Both the position numbers and the translations under genes were made by a program. Positions 25,035-39,660 of a DNA stretch of 64,000 nt are shown in pieces. The DNA is from Monosporascus cannonballus (taxonomy: Eukaryota > Ascomycota > Sordariomycetes > Xylariales), in NCBI GenBank assembly GCA_004154925.1, contig QJNS01000039.1:189009-253008 (forward strand). The letters run 5' to 3'. The notes beneath the pieces were generated by a model. That model saw only the letters and a list, made by a program, of their open reading frames with translations. It was not told the origin of the DNA and made no database searches. Position 1 is the first letter of the stretch. Every line of letters starts with the position of its first letter.

Positions 25035-25842
25035 ATTTTGATAAGCTTAAGTTTCGTATCCGAGTATATTGGTATAAAGCCAAAGTACCTTATCAGCTGC
25101 ATAACTAACCTATAAAGTCTTAAAAGTGCTAAGTATATATAGTACGTCACTCTGTTTGTTCCTGCAAGCCTGTATCAACAGCTAGCTATTTGAAATATCC
25201 CCCCTTCCCCCCTAAACCTTCTGCCTTGTTGTTGTGTACCATTCTCTTATGTGACTGCCATTACAAACATCCTGGGTATTAGTTAACATATGCACCCTTT
25301 TTGCTATTGCGGATGTATAGGGGTGAATGTTCCATCACGAGGCGACCAATTACTTATGAGAAACTGCTTCGTAAAGCTTTCAAAGGAGTTTGGAGTTTAG
25401 GTATGGAGAGAATATACTTAGATTTAGCAAGTCAACTGCCTCTCCCCCCATCTGTTCCGAGACGTAGGCATAAGCACCATGATGGGATTCATATACCGAT
25501 AATCGGTTCTCTGGTGGACTGTGTGCCAAATGTTGTACTTCACCATCGTCCCTTCTCAGGGGGGAAGACATGCACGGGACCGACGGCTACGGCACCGACA
25601 TTGTTGGCAGAGGCGCATGTCAGCCCTGTTTTTGAGTTTTAGGTAGCTACTATGGTATCAGGCAAAATATTTAAAACAGTGTCATGTAGCCATGGGTCCC
25701 GCTAGTAGCCACGTTATACAAATTAAGTGTAGCTTTTATATCGGTTGGCCCTCGATATATGATAACCGGAATTTGAAGTTTTTAATGCGTTGTAGTAGGT
25801 ATATTTATAACAAAATAACGCGTTTCTTTAATACTGGCTAAT
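25035..25842. other. Mixed-composition stretch with one unassigned ORF
   Basis: Between the solo LTR and the Tc1-like transposase. A + frame from an ATG at 25313 to 25642 (109 codons) and an overlapping minus frame 25380-25571 (63 codons) are both open; neither resembles a family I know. The part after about 25740 becomes AT-rich and probably belongs to the 5' end of the Tc1-like element. I could not identify its terminal inverted repeat. Confidence 0.4.
25313..25642 (+). CDS. Hypothetical ORF of 109 codons, doubtful
   Basis: Open from ATG 25313 (Met-Tyr-Arg-Gly-Glu) to TAG 25640-25642 in normal-composition DNA. There is no signal peptide, no recognisable domain, and a Pro/His/Arg-rich middle. 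It has no intron signals that extend it. It could equally be a shadow of a lost gene on the other strand. Confidence 0.2.
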   Translation: MYRGECSITRRPITYEKLLRKAFKGVWSLGMERIYLDLASQLPLPPSVPRRRHKHHDGIHIPIIGSLVDCVPNVVLHHRPFSGGKTCTGPTATAPTLLAEAHVSPVFEF

Positions 25843-26976
25843 ATGCAAATTACCGAACCCTTTCCGGCAGTTTCTGTATATATTAGGCGTCCGAAAGGCT
25901 TTTATATTAAGCATTTTATTACCGAATAACGTGCCCGAATGCGAATTATATATTTTAACGCCCGTATAAATTATGGGCCTATTCGGAAGGTTACCGGTTT
26001 TACCAAATTACAGATATAAACCGCGTATATAGCTGCCCAAGCCGTTCCGAAACCATCTATAGGCCGCCGTCGCGATATAAGCCCATAATAAATGGCAAAG
26101 CTGGTTAAAGTCGTATTCGTTTCGAAGGTTAACCACCGGATAAGCTAGTTCGAAATTTTTTAACGGCTATTCATAGGCGTTTTTAAGTTGTACGTTATTC
26201 GGGAAATATTTTGCCGTTTCGGTTTTCACCGTTATATTATTTATAGTAAATTATTTTTATCCAAAATTAATAAATAAAAACAGTTCGCTTAGGTCTTTAA
26301 ATGTGTTAATTAGAACTTTAATAACTAATACCGAATTTTATGGTTCAAAGAAATATGGATAATAAAAGGATATTACTGAAAATAATAAGTTATATGTTAT
26401 ATAAGTAAAAAATGGAACGAAATATATATCGCAAAAAAGTATTAACGCAAAGACGGCTAAATATTTTAAGGCTATTTTTCCGGAGCAACCGGTAGAGGGC
26501 CCAGATTCTTTTTAAAAAAAGGATTAAAGCAAAAATAATACTAATACGTATTAAAAATATATAATTCTTATAATTAACGGATAGTTTTAAATTAATAAAT
26601 AATATTTTTATCGTTACGACCTTATATTTATGCATAACGGCGTGCCGGATTATATAATAAAAATTTCGAAATAAAAATTAATCCATTATTATATTCTTAT
26701 TATAACTTAATTTTATATTCGCTTAATTTTAATCTAATTCAAACCCTATAAAATTAAATAAAAAATTATATTAAAAATAAATACGGATTCGAAAAAAAAA
26801 CTTTATACGATAATTTTTGCGAATACGTTAAAAGATCTAAGTAACGATCTCTAAAACATAATTATTAAATCTGATTAAAAAAATACCCTTACGTTATTAA
26901 GTTATTATTAATGCTTAAATATAACGGCTGTACCTTATACCGCTACGCCACCAGGGCAAAAGATCGGTGGAATGAT
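25843..26976 (+). pseudogene. Tc1/mariner-like transposase, RIP-destroyed
   Basis: DDE transposase of the fungal Tc1/mariner group. Starting at ATG 25843, the helix-turn-helix half reads 'RARMRI' then 'TGFTK' and a GRRR linker (25930-26080). The 'HRYI' and 'LSKINKQKQFA' blocks lie at 26220-26290, a 'WNE' block at 26413, and 'KDG...F.GYFSGATGRGP' at 26449-26505. The 'MHxG.P' block that normally carries the second catalytic Asp is at 26630-26650 but in a neighbouring frame, and 'KYGFE' is at 26782-26795. About 30 in-frame stops stand at former Gln, Trp and Arg codons. A frameshift pair near 26.53-26.70 kb is likely. The last ~45 bases, up to TGA 26974-26976, are GC-rich and unmutated. Confidence 0.85.
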
Positions 26977-29900
26977 CGCAATTGTGGCGACCATCTTACC
27001 TTAGCTAGCTCAGGCCTCCCTAGCTCGTTTTCTCAATTTTTTCAAAGTCACTTAAGTACCGCTTTATAACGATAAATATTAATCAATTAAATCCCAAATC
27101 TCCGTAACGAACTAACGAGGCCTAAATTATAATTACGTAAAAATGGCTTCGTTTGATAGATTTATTTTTTCAAAAAAACGAAAATTCGTAATATCTTAAT
27201 AATAAAACGTTTTTTTATAAATATATATATATATATATTATTTTTACCATAACTTATTATTAATATTATTTTGGTTTTAAGTAAAAGCTATTTGTTATTG
27301 TTAAACCATAATATATATAATAATTATAGCCCGAACCCCTTATATTATTATCCCCTTTTTCGAAATACGATACATTCGAATTTTTCTAATTTTACCGGGT
27401 TATGCCCTTAAAACAATATATATATATAAGTATCTTAGGTTTTTGGCATTAATATAAAAAATTAATATAACGTTTAAAAACTTTATTTATAATTAGGTAT
27501 TTTAGAACGATTTAGGCCGAATTATTAATTTAATTATTTAAATTCACTAATTAATTAACGTTTAAAAAAATAAATACGTAAAAAATTACTAACATATAAA
27601 AACTAACAAAAGATTTAATTCCGGTTAATTAAAATCCCGTTATACGTAAATATCACAATATATTATACAGAAAACTTATAATTTTTGCAAAAAGGCTTAA
27701 ATTTTACTATTTGCTGAAAAAGGTATTATTTCAAATTAAAATTATTTATATTATTTTAAATAAACGTTAATATTTTATAAAAATATTTATTTTTAATTAA
27801 TTAATTTTTAAATTAAATAATTATATATCCCAAAAAATAATAATAATCGTATAATACGAAACAAATAACGAAACGGTTTCGTAATAATAACGATCCGGAT
27901 TTTTTATATATATTTTGATAATCTTAATTATTATAATTAAAATAATTTCCAAAATTAACGGATATTATTTACCTTATTTATTAAGCAAGTTTTTATTATT
28001 GTCGAATTTATTACAAAATAATATCGATATATTAAAAAGGTTGGAGATTACAAAAGTTATTATACGTTAAATAAAAATATGATTCGGTTAACAGAAAATA
28101 TCAAGACAACCGCATTAATTCCTTTATAGTTATATAGTTTTAATTAAATTAAATTGCGTTTTATAATTAAATATAATAAGGTAATATTATATTTTAATAT
28201 AATAATTTTAATAGTTAAAGGTATTTCTTAATATAACGTTTCGATATAATATTATTATACGGAATATTATTATTGCTCTTACCCGTTATTATAGCCGTAT
28301 TTTTTAAAAAATTAAAATAATTATTTTTCGGCTTACTTAATATTATAAAATAAAATAATTTTATAAAATGTCATAATAATATCTGGTACCGCCTAATATT
28401 TCTTATTAATTCGTAATTAATATTATCTGGATTTTATCCTTTATTTTTATTAATATATTTTATAAATATAATAAATTGAAATTTCTTAATTTTCTTAAAT
28501 TAAAACGTATTCCGTATAATAAATACTATTTAATTTTATTAAATATAATTAACGAAAATAAAGGCATTATCGACAGTACTTATAACGTTTATTAAAAAGT
28601 TTTTATCGGTTTTCGGAACATCTTTATCTTATTTATGGAAATTAAAAAATAATTAGTTATATTTGGAAAATATAGGCTAATTAAATTAAACCAATTTATT
28701 TATATAATTAGAAATGGTAGTTCCTTTTTATTGTTATTTTATTTTAAATATAAAAAGATTTTTTTATTTATATTTATACGTATTTATTAACCCGAAAATA
28801 TAACCGAAATATATAAAATAAAAATAATTTTAATAACGGATCGTTAATTTTTAAATGAAATAATATAATGATATTAAAAATGGCTCAAATTTCACTTTTT
28901 CGAAATTTTTATATTTCATATATATAATATTTGTATATTTGCGTTATTTCTGCAGCAATTATATATTCGATACGAATTACTTATAGTAAAAACGTTTAAC
29001 GTATATAAAAGTTTCCGAAATATTTCGATCCCAAATGTTTTTCGAAAACCAAATTTACCGAATTTATAAAATATATATGCTTCCAGTTAACCGTTACCGA
29101 ATTTAAATTTATCGTATATAACGTAATTTCTAAATATTTTAATTATATTAGATAAACAGAAAAAATATTATAAAATCTTAATTAAAATATATTAATAAAT
29201 AAATACTTTTTTAACAAATTTTTATTATTATTATTTCTTAATAATACAGTACTTAATAATATAAAGAATTTAATAAATAATTCGTAAATACTTTTTCCAT
29301 TTCGGAAATATAATTTATTTATATTATTTTTAAACGATGTAATTTTAATATTAACGTACTAAATAAAGCCTTTTTATTAGATAATTACGGAACCGGAAAT
29401 ATTTTTAATACGGTCAATATTTTATAAAACGATAATGTTTTTAACTTTATTAAAAATAATAATTAACTATTAATGGATACCTTTTTTATCGATAAAATAT
29501 TTCGAAATTATTATTATTTTCTTCAGGAAATTCAAATTTATTTATACTTTTCGTATATTATATGATATACCGATATTAATTATATAAGGTAATTAATACC
29601 GATATTATTATTTATTTTATAAGGTCGATTAATTTAATTACAGCAAAAAAATATTTTATTTCGATTAGATATTATATTTTATAATATTAAATTAAATATT
29701 TATTAATTCGATTTTAATATTAAATTTTGTTCCGACAAAATCCTAAAAAAGTATAAAGATTATTTAATCGAAAAGTCGAATATTATAATTTATAAGTTAT
29801 TAACAAATTGCGCCGGTCGAAAAATAATATATATAACGTTAATATTATTTTTTTCCGAAATTTATTTTAAATTAAATACCGTATATCCTTATAATGCGAG

Positions 29901-32900
29901 TTTCATATTCGGTATACTTTTTCGCGAAATAAATGTTACGTTAATTGGAACTTTTATAATAAAATCTTTAAATACGTTAATTTTTTATGACGGAATTTGT
30001 GGCCTATTAAAAGATATCTAGTTCGATTTAAATAAACGTCAAAAATTCCGAAAATATTTTGGCCGCGGGCTATAAAATTATAAAAATTAAGTTTATTAAT
30101 TTTAAAAATACCGTACTTATTATTAACGACGTAAATAAACTTAATTAGCTAAATACGGCAAAAGATAAATATTAATTTATAAATAATTTTAACGTAATTG
30201 CCCGAAGGAGTTTTAATATCGAATTTATTAAAAATAATTTAATTTCGAACGACCGTAATATTTTATATACGGAAAAAAATGATAATCTTATAATACAAAT
30301 TATCGATAACTTAATTAATAATTTTAATTAAGGCTGTTTATTATTATTTTCGTTATTATCGGATAAATAAAATAAAGGTTTATTAAATAATACTAAACCG
30401 TTAACAAAATTTTTTATTTTTTTATTATTTTATACCTTATTATAAGTAATATAATATATGTATTATAATTTTAATATAAATGTAATTTTCTTAATTATGT
30501 AATTTTAATTAATTAATTTCGAAATCGTTTTATATATTATCGTAATAACTTAATTATTATATTCTCGTAACTTATTTATTTTTAATGATAAAATTATAAA
30601 TAAAAAAAATATTTTACAAAACGGTACGTAATATAATTATTAATGAAATTCATATAAATAATTGAATTTATAATTTATATAATTTTAATTAATTATATTA
30701 TATTTCAACATTATATGTTTCGTAAAATCGTATAAAAATATTATATTACTTATAGCTAAATATATCGCATAATTTCGAATGAACCCGTATATCACGTTTA
30801 TAATTAATTTGTTAATTAACGTTTTTAAATATTTTTTAAACCGTTTTCTTTTCGTTATATTTTTTGTCGTACGTTATTATAACCTATATATTAATAACTT
30901 TTTTTACGGTTTCGGGTCCCAATATTTTGTTCGTTTTAAATATAATATTTGTATTTAAATCTTTTTAAAAAGTTTTTTTCGGATTATATAATAATACTAA
31001 ATATTTCGAAATTACGTATAAATACTTTTTGTTACGTTTTTAGACGTAATTTATATATTTATTATTTGTATAATTCCGTAAATTATAATATTTTTGAAAT
31101 AATTATATAATATGTATTTCTTAATTAAGCGGCCTGGTGTATCAAGTTATAAAGCTTTTTTATATAATTTACATAATATCCGATTTATATAACTTTTTCG
31201 CTAAATTACGAAAATAGTAATTAATTAAAAATCCGTAATTAATTTAATAATTTAATAATTTATAAAACTGGTATAATCCGTTAGAACGTAAATTTTGTTT
31301 TACCAGTTATTATTAAGAAAAATATTTTAAATTATATTATTAATATTTAATACTTATATAAATATCGTATTTGTCCGTAATAAAAAGTCCTTGTCATAAT
31401 ATTGACTTTTTATAATATTATTAAATTTATAAATTTTTAATAAACGTAAAATCTTTATAATTAATATATATTTGTATTAATATTATAACATAAATTAATT
31501 ATTTTTTTTCAATGTTCCGCCATACTAAAATAACCTTATAATATATATTTAGTATCTAGAATTAATTACGTATAATATATATTTTCCGTAAGAAATATTT
31601 TATATTTTAAAATAATCGAATATTATTTAATTAATACAAAAATGCCTTAATCGGAATTAAGTTATCGGTTTCGCCTTATTATAAATTATTTTAATATCGG
31701 TTCCGATTATTTTTTAATTAAAAATCTTAATACCTATTGTTAAAGGTATTTTTCGAAAACAAATTAAATTTATTGTAATACCTATTCCGGTTATTCTCTA
31801 GTCCGAGAACTTATTATCCGTCTTTAAAGTTATTTTTCGGAACAAATTATTTTTCGAAGATATTACTAATAAATTTAATATTTTTAACCGGATAAATAAG
31901 GTTTTTTAAATTTATTCGGAATATATCATTAAACGCCGTAACGAAAATTACCTTTATTATATTGGCAAAAAATTAGTTTACCTTTTATAATATAGTAAAA
32001 TATATAAAGATATATATTATAATATACATTTCAGATATTAAACAAAAAAAACCAATTAAGAATTATTATATCGTAAATAATATAATTTTATATATTAAAA
32101 TAAAAATATATCTAAAATTATAAGAAATTATAATTAAAAATATAATATTAATTATATATGAAATGATTATAATAATTATATTTAATATATATTTAATCGA
32201 AATAATTTTATTAATTATATTAAAAAATTTATAAAAAAATATAAATTTCGTATAATTTGCATATAATTATTAATTTGTCTATATAGTATTATTTCGTTAT
32301 GAAAAGGAGTAATGTTAATTCTTTTTTTCATATTTAATAATCTATATAAATTTAATAATTTACATATTTATAATTCTATAATCCTAAAATTTACATATAT
32401 TTAAATTTTAATTAATCATTTTACTTTATGATATTTTTATAATTTATTAATTATTTGTATTCTGTATTGGTATATTATAAATCCCTATATATTCCCTCTT
32501 AATATTAATAATATATTCGGTAATTATCTAATATATTAACTTTACTTTATTTATTATATTTTATATTCTTTAGTTATATATTTAATTTTAATTAAGCCGA
32601 ATTTATATTAATAAATTTATAATGTTATTAAATCTTTAAATTATAATTATTTATTTATATATACCTAATATTATGTAACTATCATAATAATATTACCGGT
32701 ATATAATAAAACAAAATACAATAATCGTATTCGGAAAATATATGGCGATTTAATAAAAACTTAAAACATATATAAAAATCGTAATAACGTTAAATTAGTT
32801 TTCGATATAAATTATATTAATTACGGCGTTATATTCCGTATTTTATTGTCTGTTATATATACTGTTTTTTTAAACCTTACTTTAACTTACAAAATACACC

Positions 32901-34121
32901 TTCTTTAAGCTAAACGATTATTCGATAAAATCCTAATGCCATAAGATCTTTATAAAATAAATTTTATTACTATATACCAAAAAACGTAAATCATTTACCG
33001 TAGTATATATATTAATTTATATTTTATTTATAATTATTTCGGAATATTATTTAAATAAATATTCAGGGATTTCGATTATATATATATAATTTATAAAAGG
33101 TTAATAAAAAATATATTTATATATTTTTATAATTATTAAACTTCGTCTTTATTAAACCCTTAAAGAATTTATTAAATAATTTATAATATTATTCGTTTTT
33201 TGTCTTATTTCAGAAAATAATAATAAACTTATAGATACGAATAATACGGATTATTAAAAAATAAATATTTAAAATCGCAAAATAAACGTCCTTTATACTA
33301 CAGATTTAACCGGCATATATTATTTCAAAGATTATATAATTCGAGCCGTTAACTGTTTTCCGGAATTTATAATCTATAATAATTTGCATAATATAAATAA
33401 TACTAGAAATATAATAACTTTATAGTTCCTATCAGGAAAAATATAAAACCGCAATATATTGTATAATATATATATATAGACGTTATTTTTCTGACATTAA
33501 ACGAAACAAAAGCCGCAATTATACGTAATTAATTATCAAACAAATAAATTTTTAAGTATTACGGTATATTTGGTACTAATACAAAAGATTTCGGCAATTA
33601 ACTGGAATATCTAATTATTATTATATTTATATAAAATTTTAATATAAAGGAATTTTATAACCAATCGGGGGAAAAATAACAGAATTCGTAAAACTAACCG
33701 GAGACCCAATTACCCCAATAAAAGAAATGCGGTAAAAGGAAAAAAGTTAAATCCGGCCTTTAATTTTTATTAAAGAAATTAAAAAACCTTAATTCGAAAA
33801 AAACATAATTATCAAACTTTTTAATAAAATAACGACAAAATATATAAACGATATCGAAAAATATTAATTAGGACCGTAGACCGATAAATATTAATTCTAA
33901 TTACAAAAAAATAAAGTTATAAAACGTAATTAATAAGGATTTATTATAAACCCGGTATTTTAAATATTTCGAATTAATATTTAAAAAAATAAATACCGAA
34001 ATAATTATACCAATAACCAAAAATAACCTTCCTGATATTGGCAAAAAATTATTTATATTATTTACTTATTTACATAATTAATTCCTTACCTTAATTATTC
34101 GACCCGAATTAAAATACCTTA
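26977..34121. other. Unidentified, extremely AT-rich RIP-decayed layer, part 1
   Basis: About 100 bp of normal composition (to about 27060) is followed by 7 kb of very AT-rich sequence without intact genes. It contains a short (AT)n run near 27219-27239. Between roughly 28.4-28.9 kb and 29.6-30.4 kb, frames stay open longer than chance allows at this composition, with stops mainly TAA. I could not assign a family or even fix the coding strand. It is split at 34121 by the family-2 element and continues at 46776. Confidence 0.6.
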
Positions 34122-34311
34122 TGTAACGGGCATAATGCGTAGGTTGAACGGAAGCACGGCCTAACAAAGGTTTATATTCAAGGTGAGGAGGGAAGGGGAG
34201 AAATAACTAGCCACCAGCGAGGTGGCTGCTTTCTATATATATATGGGTGAACTCGGGCTAAAAAGCTTGCTCTGTAAACCCGAGTTGCCCTATAGGTTTT
34301 AGCCTGTAATA
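34122..34311 (-). repeat. 3' LTR of family-2 copy 2-2
   Basis: 190 bp, TGTAACGGGC...CCTGTAATA, colinear with the LTRs of copy 2-1. Confidence 0.9.
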
Positions 34312-35499
34312 TTACCCTTTTTTTCGCCCTTAAGGAGTAACGAGGTTACGGCAAGGCGGCGGCGGCTTTATTTTTACCTTTTTCCTTTTATTTTTGTTAA
34401 TACCTTTACGTTTTCGCCGACCCCGTTTCCGTTTCCGAATAACCTTTTAAAGTTATTAAAAATAACTATATTTTCGAAATTATTACGTAACTCCTATACC
34501 GGTTCAATATAACTTACCTATTTTACGAATAGTTTTTTTCGGCGACCGTGGCTTACGCGTTTATTTTCGGCCCTTAATATATATTTTATTATATATTCCT
34601 TTATTCTTTTTTTTAATAATATCGATAACGGTTAATTATTATTTAGTATTCAGTTAAATAATAGGTTTTTATTATTAGCTTTAAGAAATTTATATCCAAT
34701 TTTAGGTATATCCTCGATAATACGTTTAATTTTATGATATTATACGGCATAATTGCGGTAACCGTATATTTAACGTATATTTAAAATAATTTTTTAAATA
34801 ATTACGGGATAATTACGTTTTTTATGTTTAATTATATTAGGTTATTTATTTCGAAACGCGGTACTTATTTTTTAAAAGCGTTAATTAATTATTATATTTG
34901 AGCTTAAACCGACGCCATAATAACTTATGCGAATTCCGTATTTTTTCGTAATTATTTAACGAAATTAATAACCTTTTTTATTTTGGGGATTAATTAGGGA
35001 ATTACCGGTATTTTATTAATAAACTTTATATTATATTCGTAAATTAAGAAAAAAAGGTTTATCTTTAACGAAAAGTTTTTACCGTTAAGGATAAGTTATG
35101 CTACCGGTAAAAATTTAACCCAATTATATTATGCGTAATTTATAAAATAATAAAAATATACGAAAATTTTCTAATTAACTTTTTTTATAATTTCGTCCAT
35201 TTAGGGGTAAAAAAATGTATTAAGTTATTATTATATATTTATTAAATTATATAAATAAATCCAGAATATATTTATTTCATAATTTCTTTTATCGGATATT
35301 AAGTTTTTGGGAAAACTATAATATCTTTAATAATAAGTAATAAAAGGTTAAACGTACACTTTTGTATTTATGTTAAATATCGGCTTTAAAATAACTATTT
35401 TTATTAAATAATTATAAAGTACTATAAAAACGCAGGGGTCTCCCTTTTGCCTTATCGGTAAGTCGATTATAAAGTTTACCGAAAAATCTGAATAAAATC

Positions 35500-37700
35500 G
35501 GTTTGGAATAAATAAAGGCCGTAATAACCTTTTTTTTATTTTTTTTATATGTACGACCTATTATATACGTTGCAATTACGGCAAAAACGGCATATATCCT
35601 AAGCTTATCCCGGCTAATAATAATTACGGATCAATATTATTAACGTAACGTTTTTTCTTGGGTGGCCGGTAATATAAAAATCATATACTTATTAAATTAA
35701 TAACGCCCGGAACGGGTTTTAAACAAAAACCTAAATACGTTCTTTAAATTATAAAAAACCTTTAAGATTAAAAAAATATTCTATTATAAAAACTTTTATT
35801 ACGTTTATAAATAGGGGAAAATTACGTAACTTTTATGTTACGGCGGCGTATGCCATATTTAAAGTTTTATTTTTAGTAATTTTTAAATTTTATATTTTTT
35901 AAAACTTTTTTTCGAAAAATATTTCCTTACTAAGAGGTATAACCGGTTATTTGCTATTAATTCGTTTTAAGTAAATTACAACCATTAAGATTTCCTAAAT
36001 CCGTATTAATTCGTTAAATAATTTTGTTTAATTAATCAAATTATTCACTTTTTAAACTTAATATTTTTTTCGCTGCAAAATACATTTTATGGCTTATAAA
36101 ATATGGTATCGGATCGGTTTATTAATTTATTAAGGCAATATTTAAATACGAAATTAAAAGCGGATAAAAAGTTGGCTTATCGAATTTGCCTTTTAGTAAA
36201 CTTATAGATATTTATAAAATATTGGAAATTCGCGTAATTTGTTAAGATCGTAAAGGGGCTAATTAACTTTTAAAGCTTTTTTTATTCTATTAACGTTTTA
36301 ATAATAATTAACAGCTTTTTATCGTATATTTCGTAATTATACTTAACTGGCGACAATATTCTCAAAAAGTACGTAATTAATTATAAGCGCCTTAGCGAAT
36401 CCAATTAAAATAAATATCTTTTAATTATTTAACCGGAACAATTTACCTTTATTACCGTTTTTTTTCGGGGTCCTAATATATAAAAATAAACGTTATAATA
36501 AAAAACTTTTTAAATCGGTCGAAAATTTATTATTTTTCGTTTTTTTAGCAAAAGGAAGTTTTTTTCTAAATTAATCGTATAAAGGGAACCGTTATCCTCT
36601 TAAAACTTTTTATAAAGATTTAATAAAAATTAACAAATCCGATAAAGCTTTTAACCTTTTTTACGTTAATAAAGGCCTTTTATTTCCGAATAACAGTTAT
36701 TTTTTGGGATTAATTTTTAAACTTATTTTTATTTTAATAATAAACTTTAGATATTTTATTTCCTGGATTGCAAATTTGCATTTATCCGGATTTAATTTTA
36801 ATTTTGCTTTCGCCAAACGGCAAAATACCAATTTAACTTTAATTATGTAATCGGTTCGAAAGCCGCACGAACAAATTAATATATCGTTTATATATATAAA
36901 GCAAAAATTATTAAAATAACGTTTTAACGTAATATTAATATAACGTTAAAAAATAACCGGTATATCGTTAAGGCCAAATAATCATATTAATTATTCGAAA
37001 AACCTAAAGCGTATACGAAATGTAATTTTTTATTTATTTCTTTGGCGGATACGTAACCGGTAAAAAGCCGTTCGAACGTCGAACTTCGTAAACTACCGGG
37101 TTTATAATAAAGTTCGTAATATTTTTTTATTAATAAAAAAAGTAATAATTTCGTTTCGTAATCTTATTTAACTTTTTGTAATTTACATAAAATTATAATC
37201 CCCCGTTAGGTTTTTTTGCAAATAATACCGGGGTATTTACGAGAAAATTATTAGTCCGAATTTAATTTTTATCGAATAAGTTTATAAATATTTTACATAA
37301 AATTAATAATTCCTTTTTTAATATCCTACATAAAGGTTTTTATAGGATTATTTTTTAACCCGAAATATCCGTTTCTAGGTTTATTATTATGTTATTATTA
37401 TTACGATAAGATAATAACAATAAATTTTTGTTATTTGCAAAAAAATTACGAAATTTCCGTACCTTTTTAGGAAAACGTTTCGTTATATCTTTGGAAGTTA
37501 ATTGCGGTTTTACCTTGAAGGCTTTATTAATATCTTTTATAAAAATTACGAATAATTTTGTCCCGTTTTTCATACGGCGGCTTTGCCGCGTTATCGTCGC
37601 GAAGGATATAGCCGTTATTACGCGGGCTTTTTTATATTTTTGTAATCGCTTTTTTAAACGGTTTTTAGGTTCTTTATCGAATTATTTTTTTGCGTAATAT
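35500..37700 (-). pseudogene. pol remnant of family-2 copy 2-2
   Basis: The frame 37355-37573 carries the segment that in Gypsy polyproteins precedes RT (phenylalanine-rich 'FRNFF', then hydrophobic-Arg, then Ile-Ile-Ile-Asn-Leu-Glu). Further along the minus strand come a 'FAKKPNGGL' block (about 37195-37225) matching the RT start, 'NYKKLNKITKRN', and the box Phe-Ile-Tyr-Ile-Asn-Asp (YIDD with Asp to Asn) at 36880-36900. Integrase zinc ligands are seen near 35570. It is a Gypsy pol inactivated by point mutation. The gag part (about 37.8-39.5 kb) is too degraded for me to delimit. Confidence 0.75.
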
Positions 37701-39542
37701 GGACGTAATAATGTTATTCGCGAAACAGATAAGCCGTTATTTCGTTTCGTATACGATATTATTATATTTTATTTAGGGTTTTTCTAAAATAAATAGGTAA
37801 AATAAGTTTTTAATTACGTACCTCTAGATTCGTTTTAGGCGGCTATTTAAATTTACGTTAACGTAAGTAATTTTTCGAATTACGGTTATTATAAATTTGT
37901 TATTTTTCGTCCGCCTTAATTAACGAAATATAATAAATATGGGTTAAAACTTTAAACGGCGAATTAACCATTAATTTAACATAAAATAATAAATATATTT
38001 ATTATTAATTAGGACGTTTATATATATAATATTATTAATTAAGGCCTTTAATATAAAGAAAGTATTATTTAATTTATTATTAATATTTTGCAATTTTTCC
38101 TTTATTACGTTTTCCCCTTATTAGTAATTTTTAATAAAGGTTATTTTTTTAAATTTTCGTTATCCAAATCGTTACCCCTATTAATAATATTCCGCAAGCT
38201 TATTACCGCAATTCCTGTTCTAACCGGACGAGGCCGTTTTATGGATTTATATTTAAGGTATTCCTAATCCGAATAATTTATGGCGGCGTAGCAGAAATAT
38301 TACCCTTTTCGTTTTCGAACTTTTATTTTATTATCGGAAAACTATTTCGCATAAGGCCGGTTATTCGAATTTTATCCCGAATTACCCCCGAATCGGTTTT
38401 TTCGATTACCCTGCTATCAATTAATAAACTTAAAAATTAATGTAATTAATTACGTAATATCCGTTATAAACATATCCCCCTAAACGTTTATTATTTAAGC
38501 TAATTTATTAATTTAGCCAACTTATTATTACTAGCTAACCGTTTCGTTTTTTTTATAAAAATATCAAATTATTATTTTTTTGCTTATATTGTAATTAAGT
38601 AAAGCCTTTAAGTAATTAATTATCCTTTTTATTTTACATATTTAACGGTTATAATCGTTATAAGGCATATTTTTCGCAATTAACACGTTACGGAATTACG
38701 TATTAATACCGGCGTTTAAAAAAACCACCTTAGTTATTAAGGGTTATATTCAGCTTTTATATTTGGCCAACTTTAGCTTAAAATCTATTAAATAATCCTA
38801 AAATTGTTAATTATTATCTTATTTTATGCGTTATAATTATTTCTTAATAAATTATATTACTTATTTATTTTCGAATTGTTTTTTTATATAAAAAGGGAAA
38901 TTATCGTCGTCAAAATCTTTTCGTAATCCTTTTATTTCGAACTAATAGTTAAGTCGTAATTGCTTTTTGATAAATATAAATATTATAATACTTAAATTAA
39001 TTACTGCAAAAAAGCCGGAAATAAACCGGTTTTCTTTTATTTTCGTACGGAGCATAACGAAAAACAAACGGAACGTTTTTTGTTTTCCGTCCCATAAAAG
39101 CTATTTTATAGGTTTACGATTTGCTCCTGCGAATGCGTTATTAAGCGGCGGGCCTACCGTAAGTTCTTGGCGAGGCAGGTCCTGTTTTATAAAGGCTTTT
39201 TTTTTCGTTTTCGTAAAAAGGTATTTTTCTATTTCCGTTATCCGGTTAAATAAGTTATTTATCGTTTCGTTATAGTTAAAAACTAATTTAGTAAATTCTT
39301 TCTGTTATATGTTAAGTTTTTAAAGCATATTTACGAATAACTGGTGTTATAAGTTTTTCTTAATGGTTCCGGATAAGGTTAATGCCGTAAGCTCGCTTAT
39401 AATTTCGTCGGTTATATTGCTTCGCAGTTATTTTATAATAAAACTTTCTTTAGTTTATTATTTATAACCAGGGTATTTTTAGAAAACGTTTTATTTTTAT
39501 TTAATTTTCTGAAAGCTGGAATAAGTTATAACCTTAAATATA

Positions 39543-39660
39543 TGTAACGAGCATAATACGTAAGTTAAACGGAGGTACGGCCTAATAAAGGTTTATATTT
39601 AAGGTAAGGAGGAAAAGGGAAAAACAGTTAGTTATTAGCGAGGTGGCTATTTCCTATATA
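39543..39660 (-). repeat. 5' LTR of copy 2-2, first fragment
   Basis: The first 118 bp (+ strand order) of the 190-bp LTR, ending in TATATA at the copy C insertion. The remaining 72 bp are at 46699-46770. Confidence 0.88.

Noticed and set aside
26390..26635. 81-codon minus-strand ORF with a hydrophobic, Arg/Leu-rich product
   Set aside because: It is the antisense shadow of the Tc1/mariner-like transposase block that encodes the 'FSGATGRGP' region on the + strand.
26925..26970. GGTGGCGTAGCGGT-like string on the minus strand resembling the start and A box of a tRNA
   Set aside because: No B box, anticodon arm or closing acceptor stem follows; it is the unmutated tail of the transposase frame.
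29623..30360. Long open stretches on both strands that look protein-like when TAA is read as Gln
   Set aside because: Both strands look equally plausible and no family motif could be confirmed, so no gene was called; kept only as an observation.
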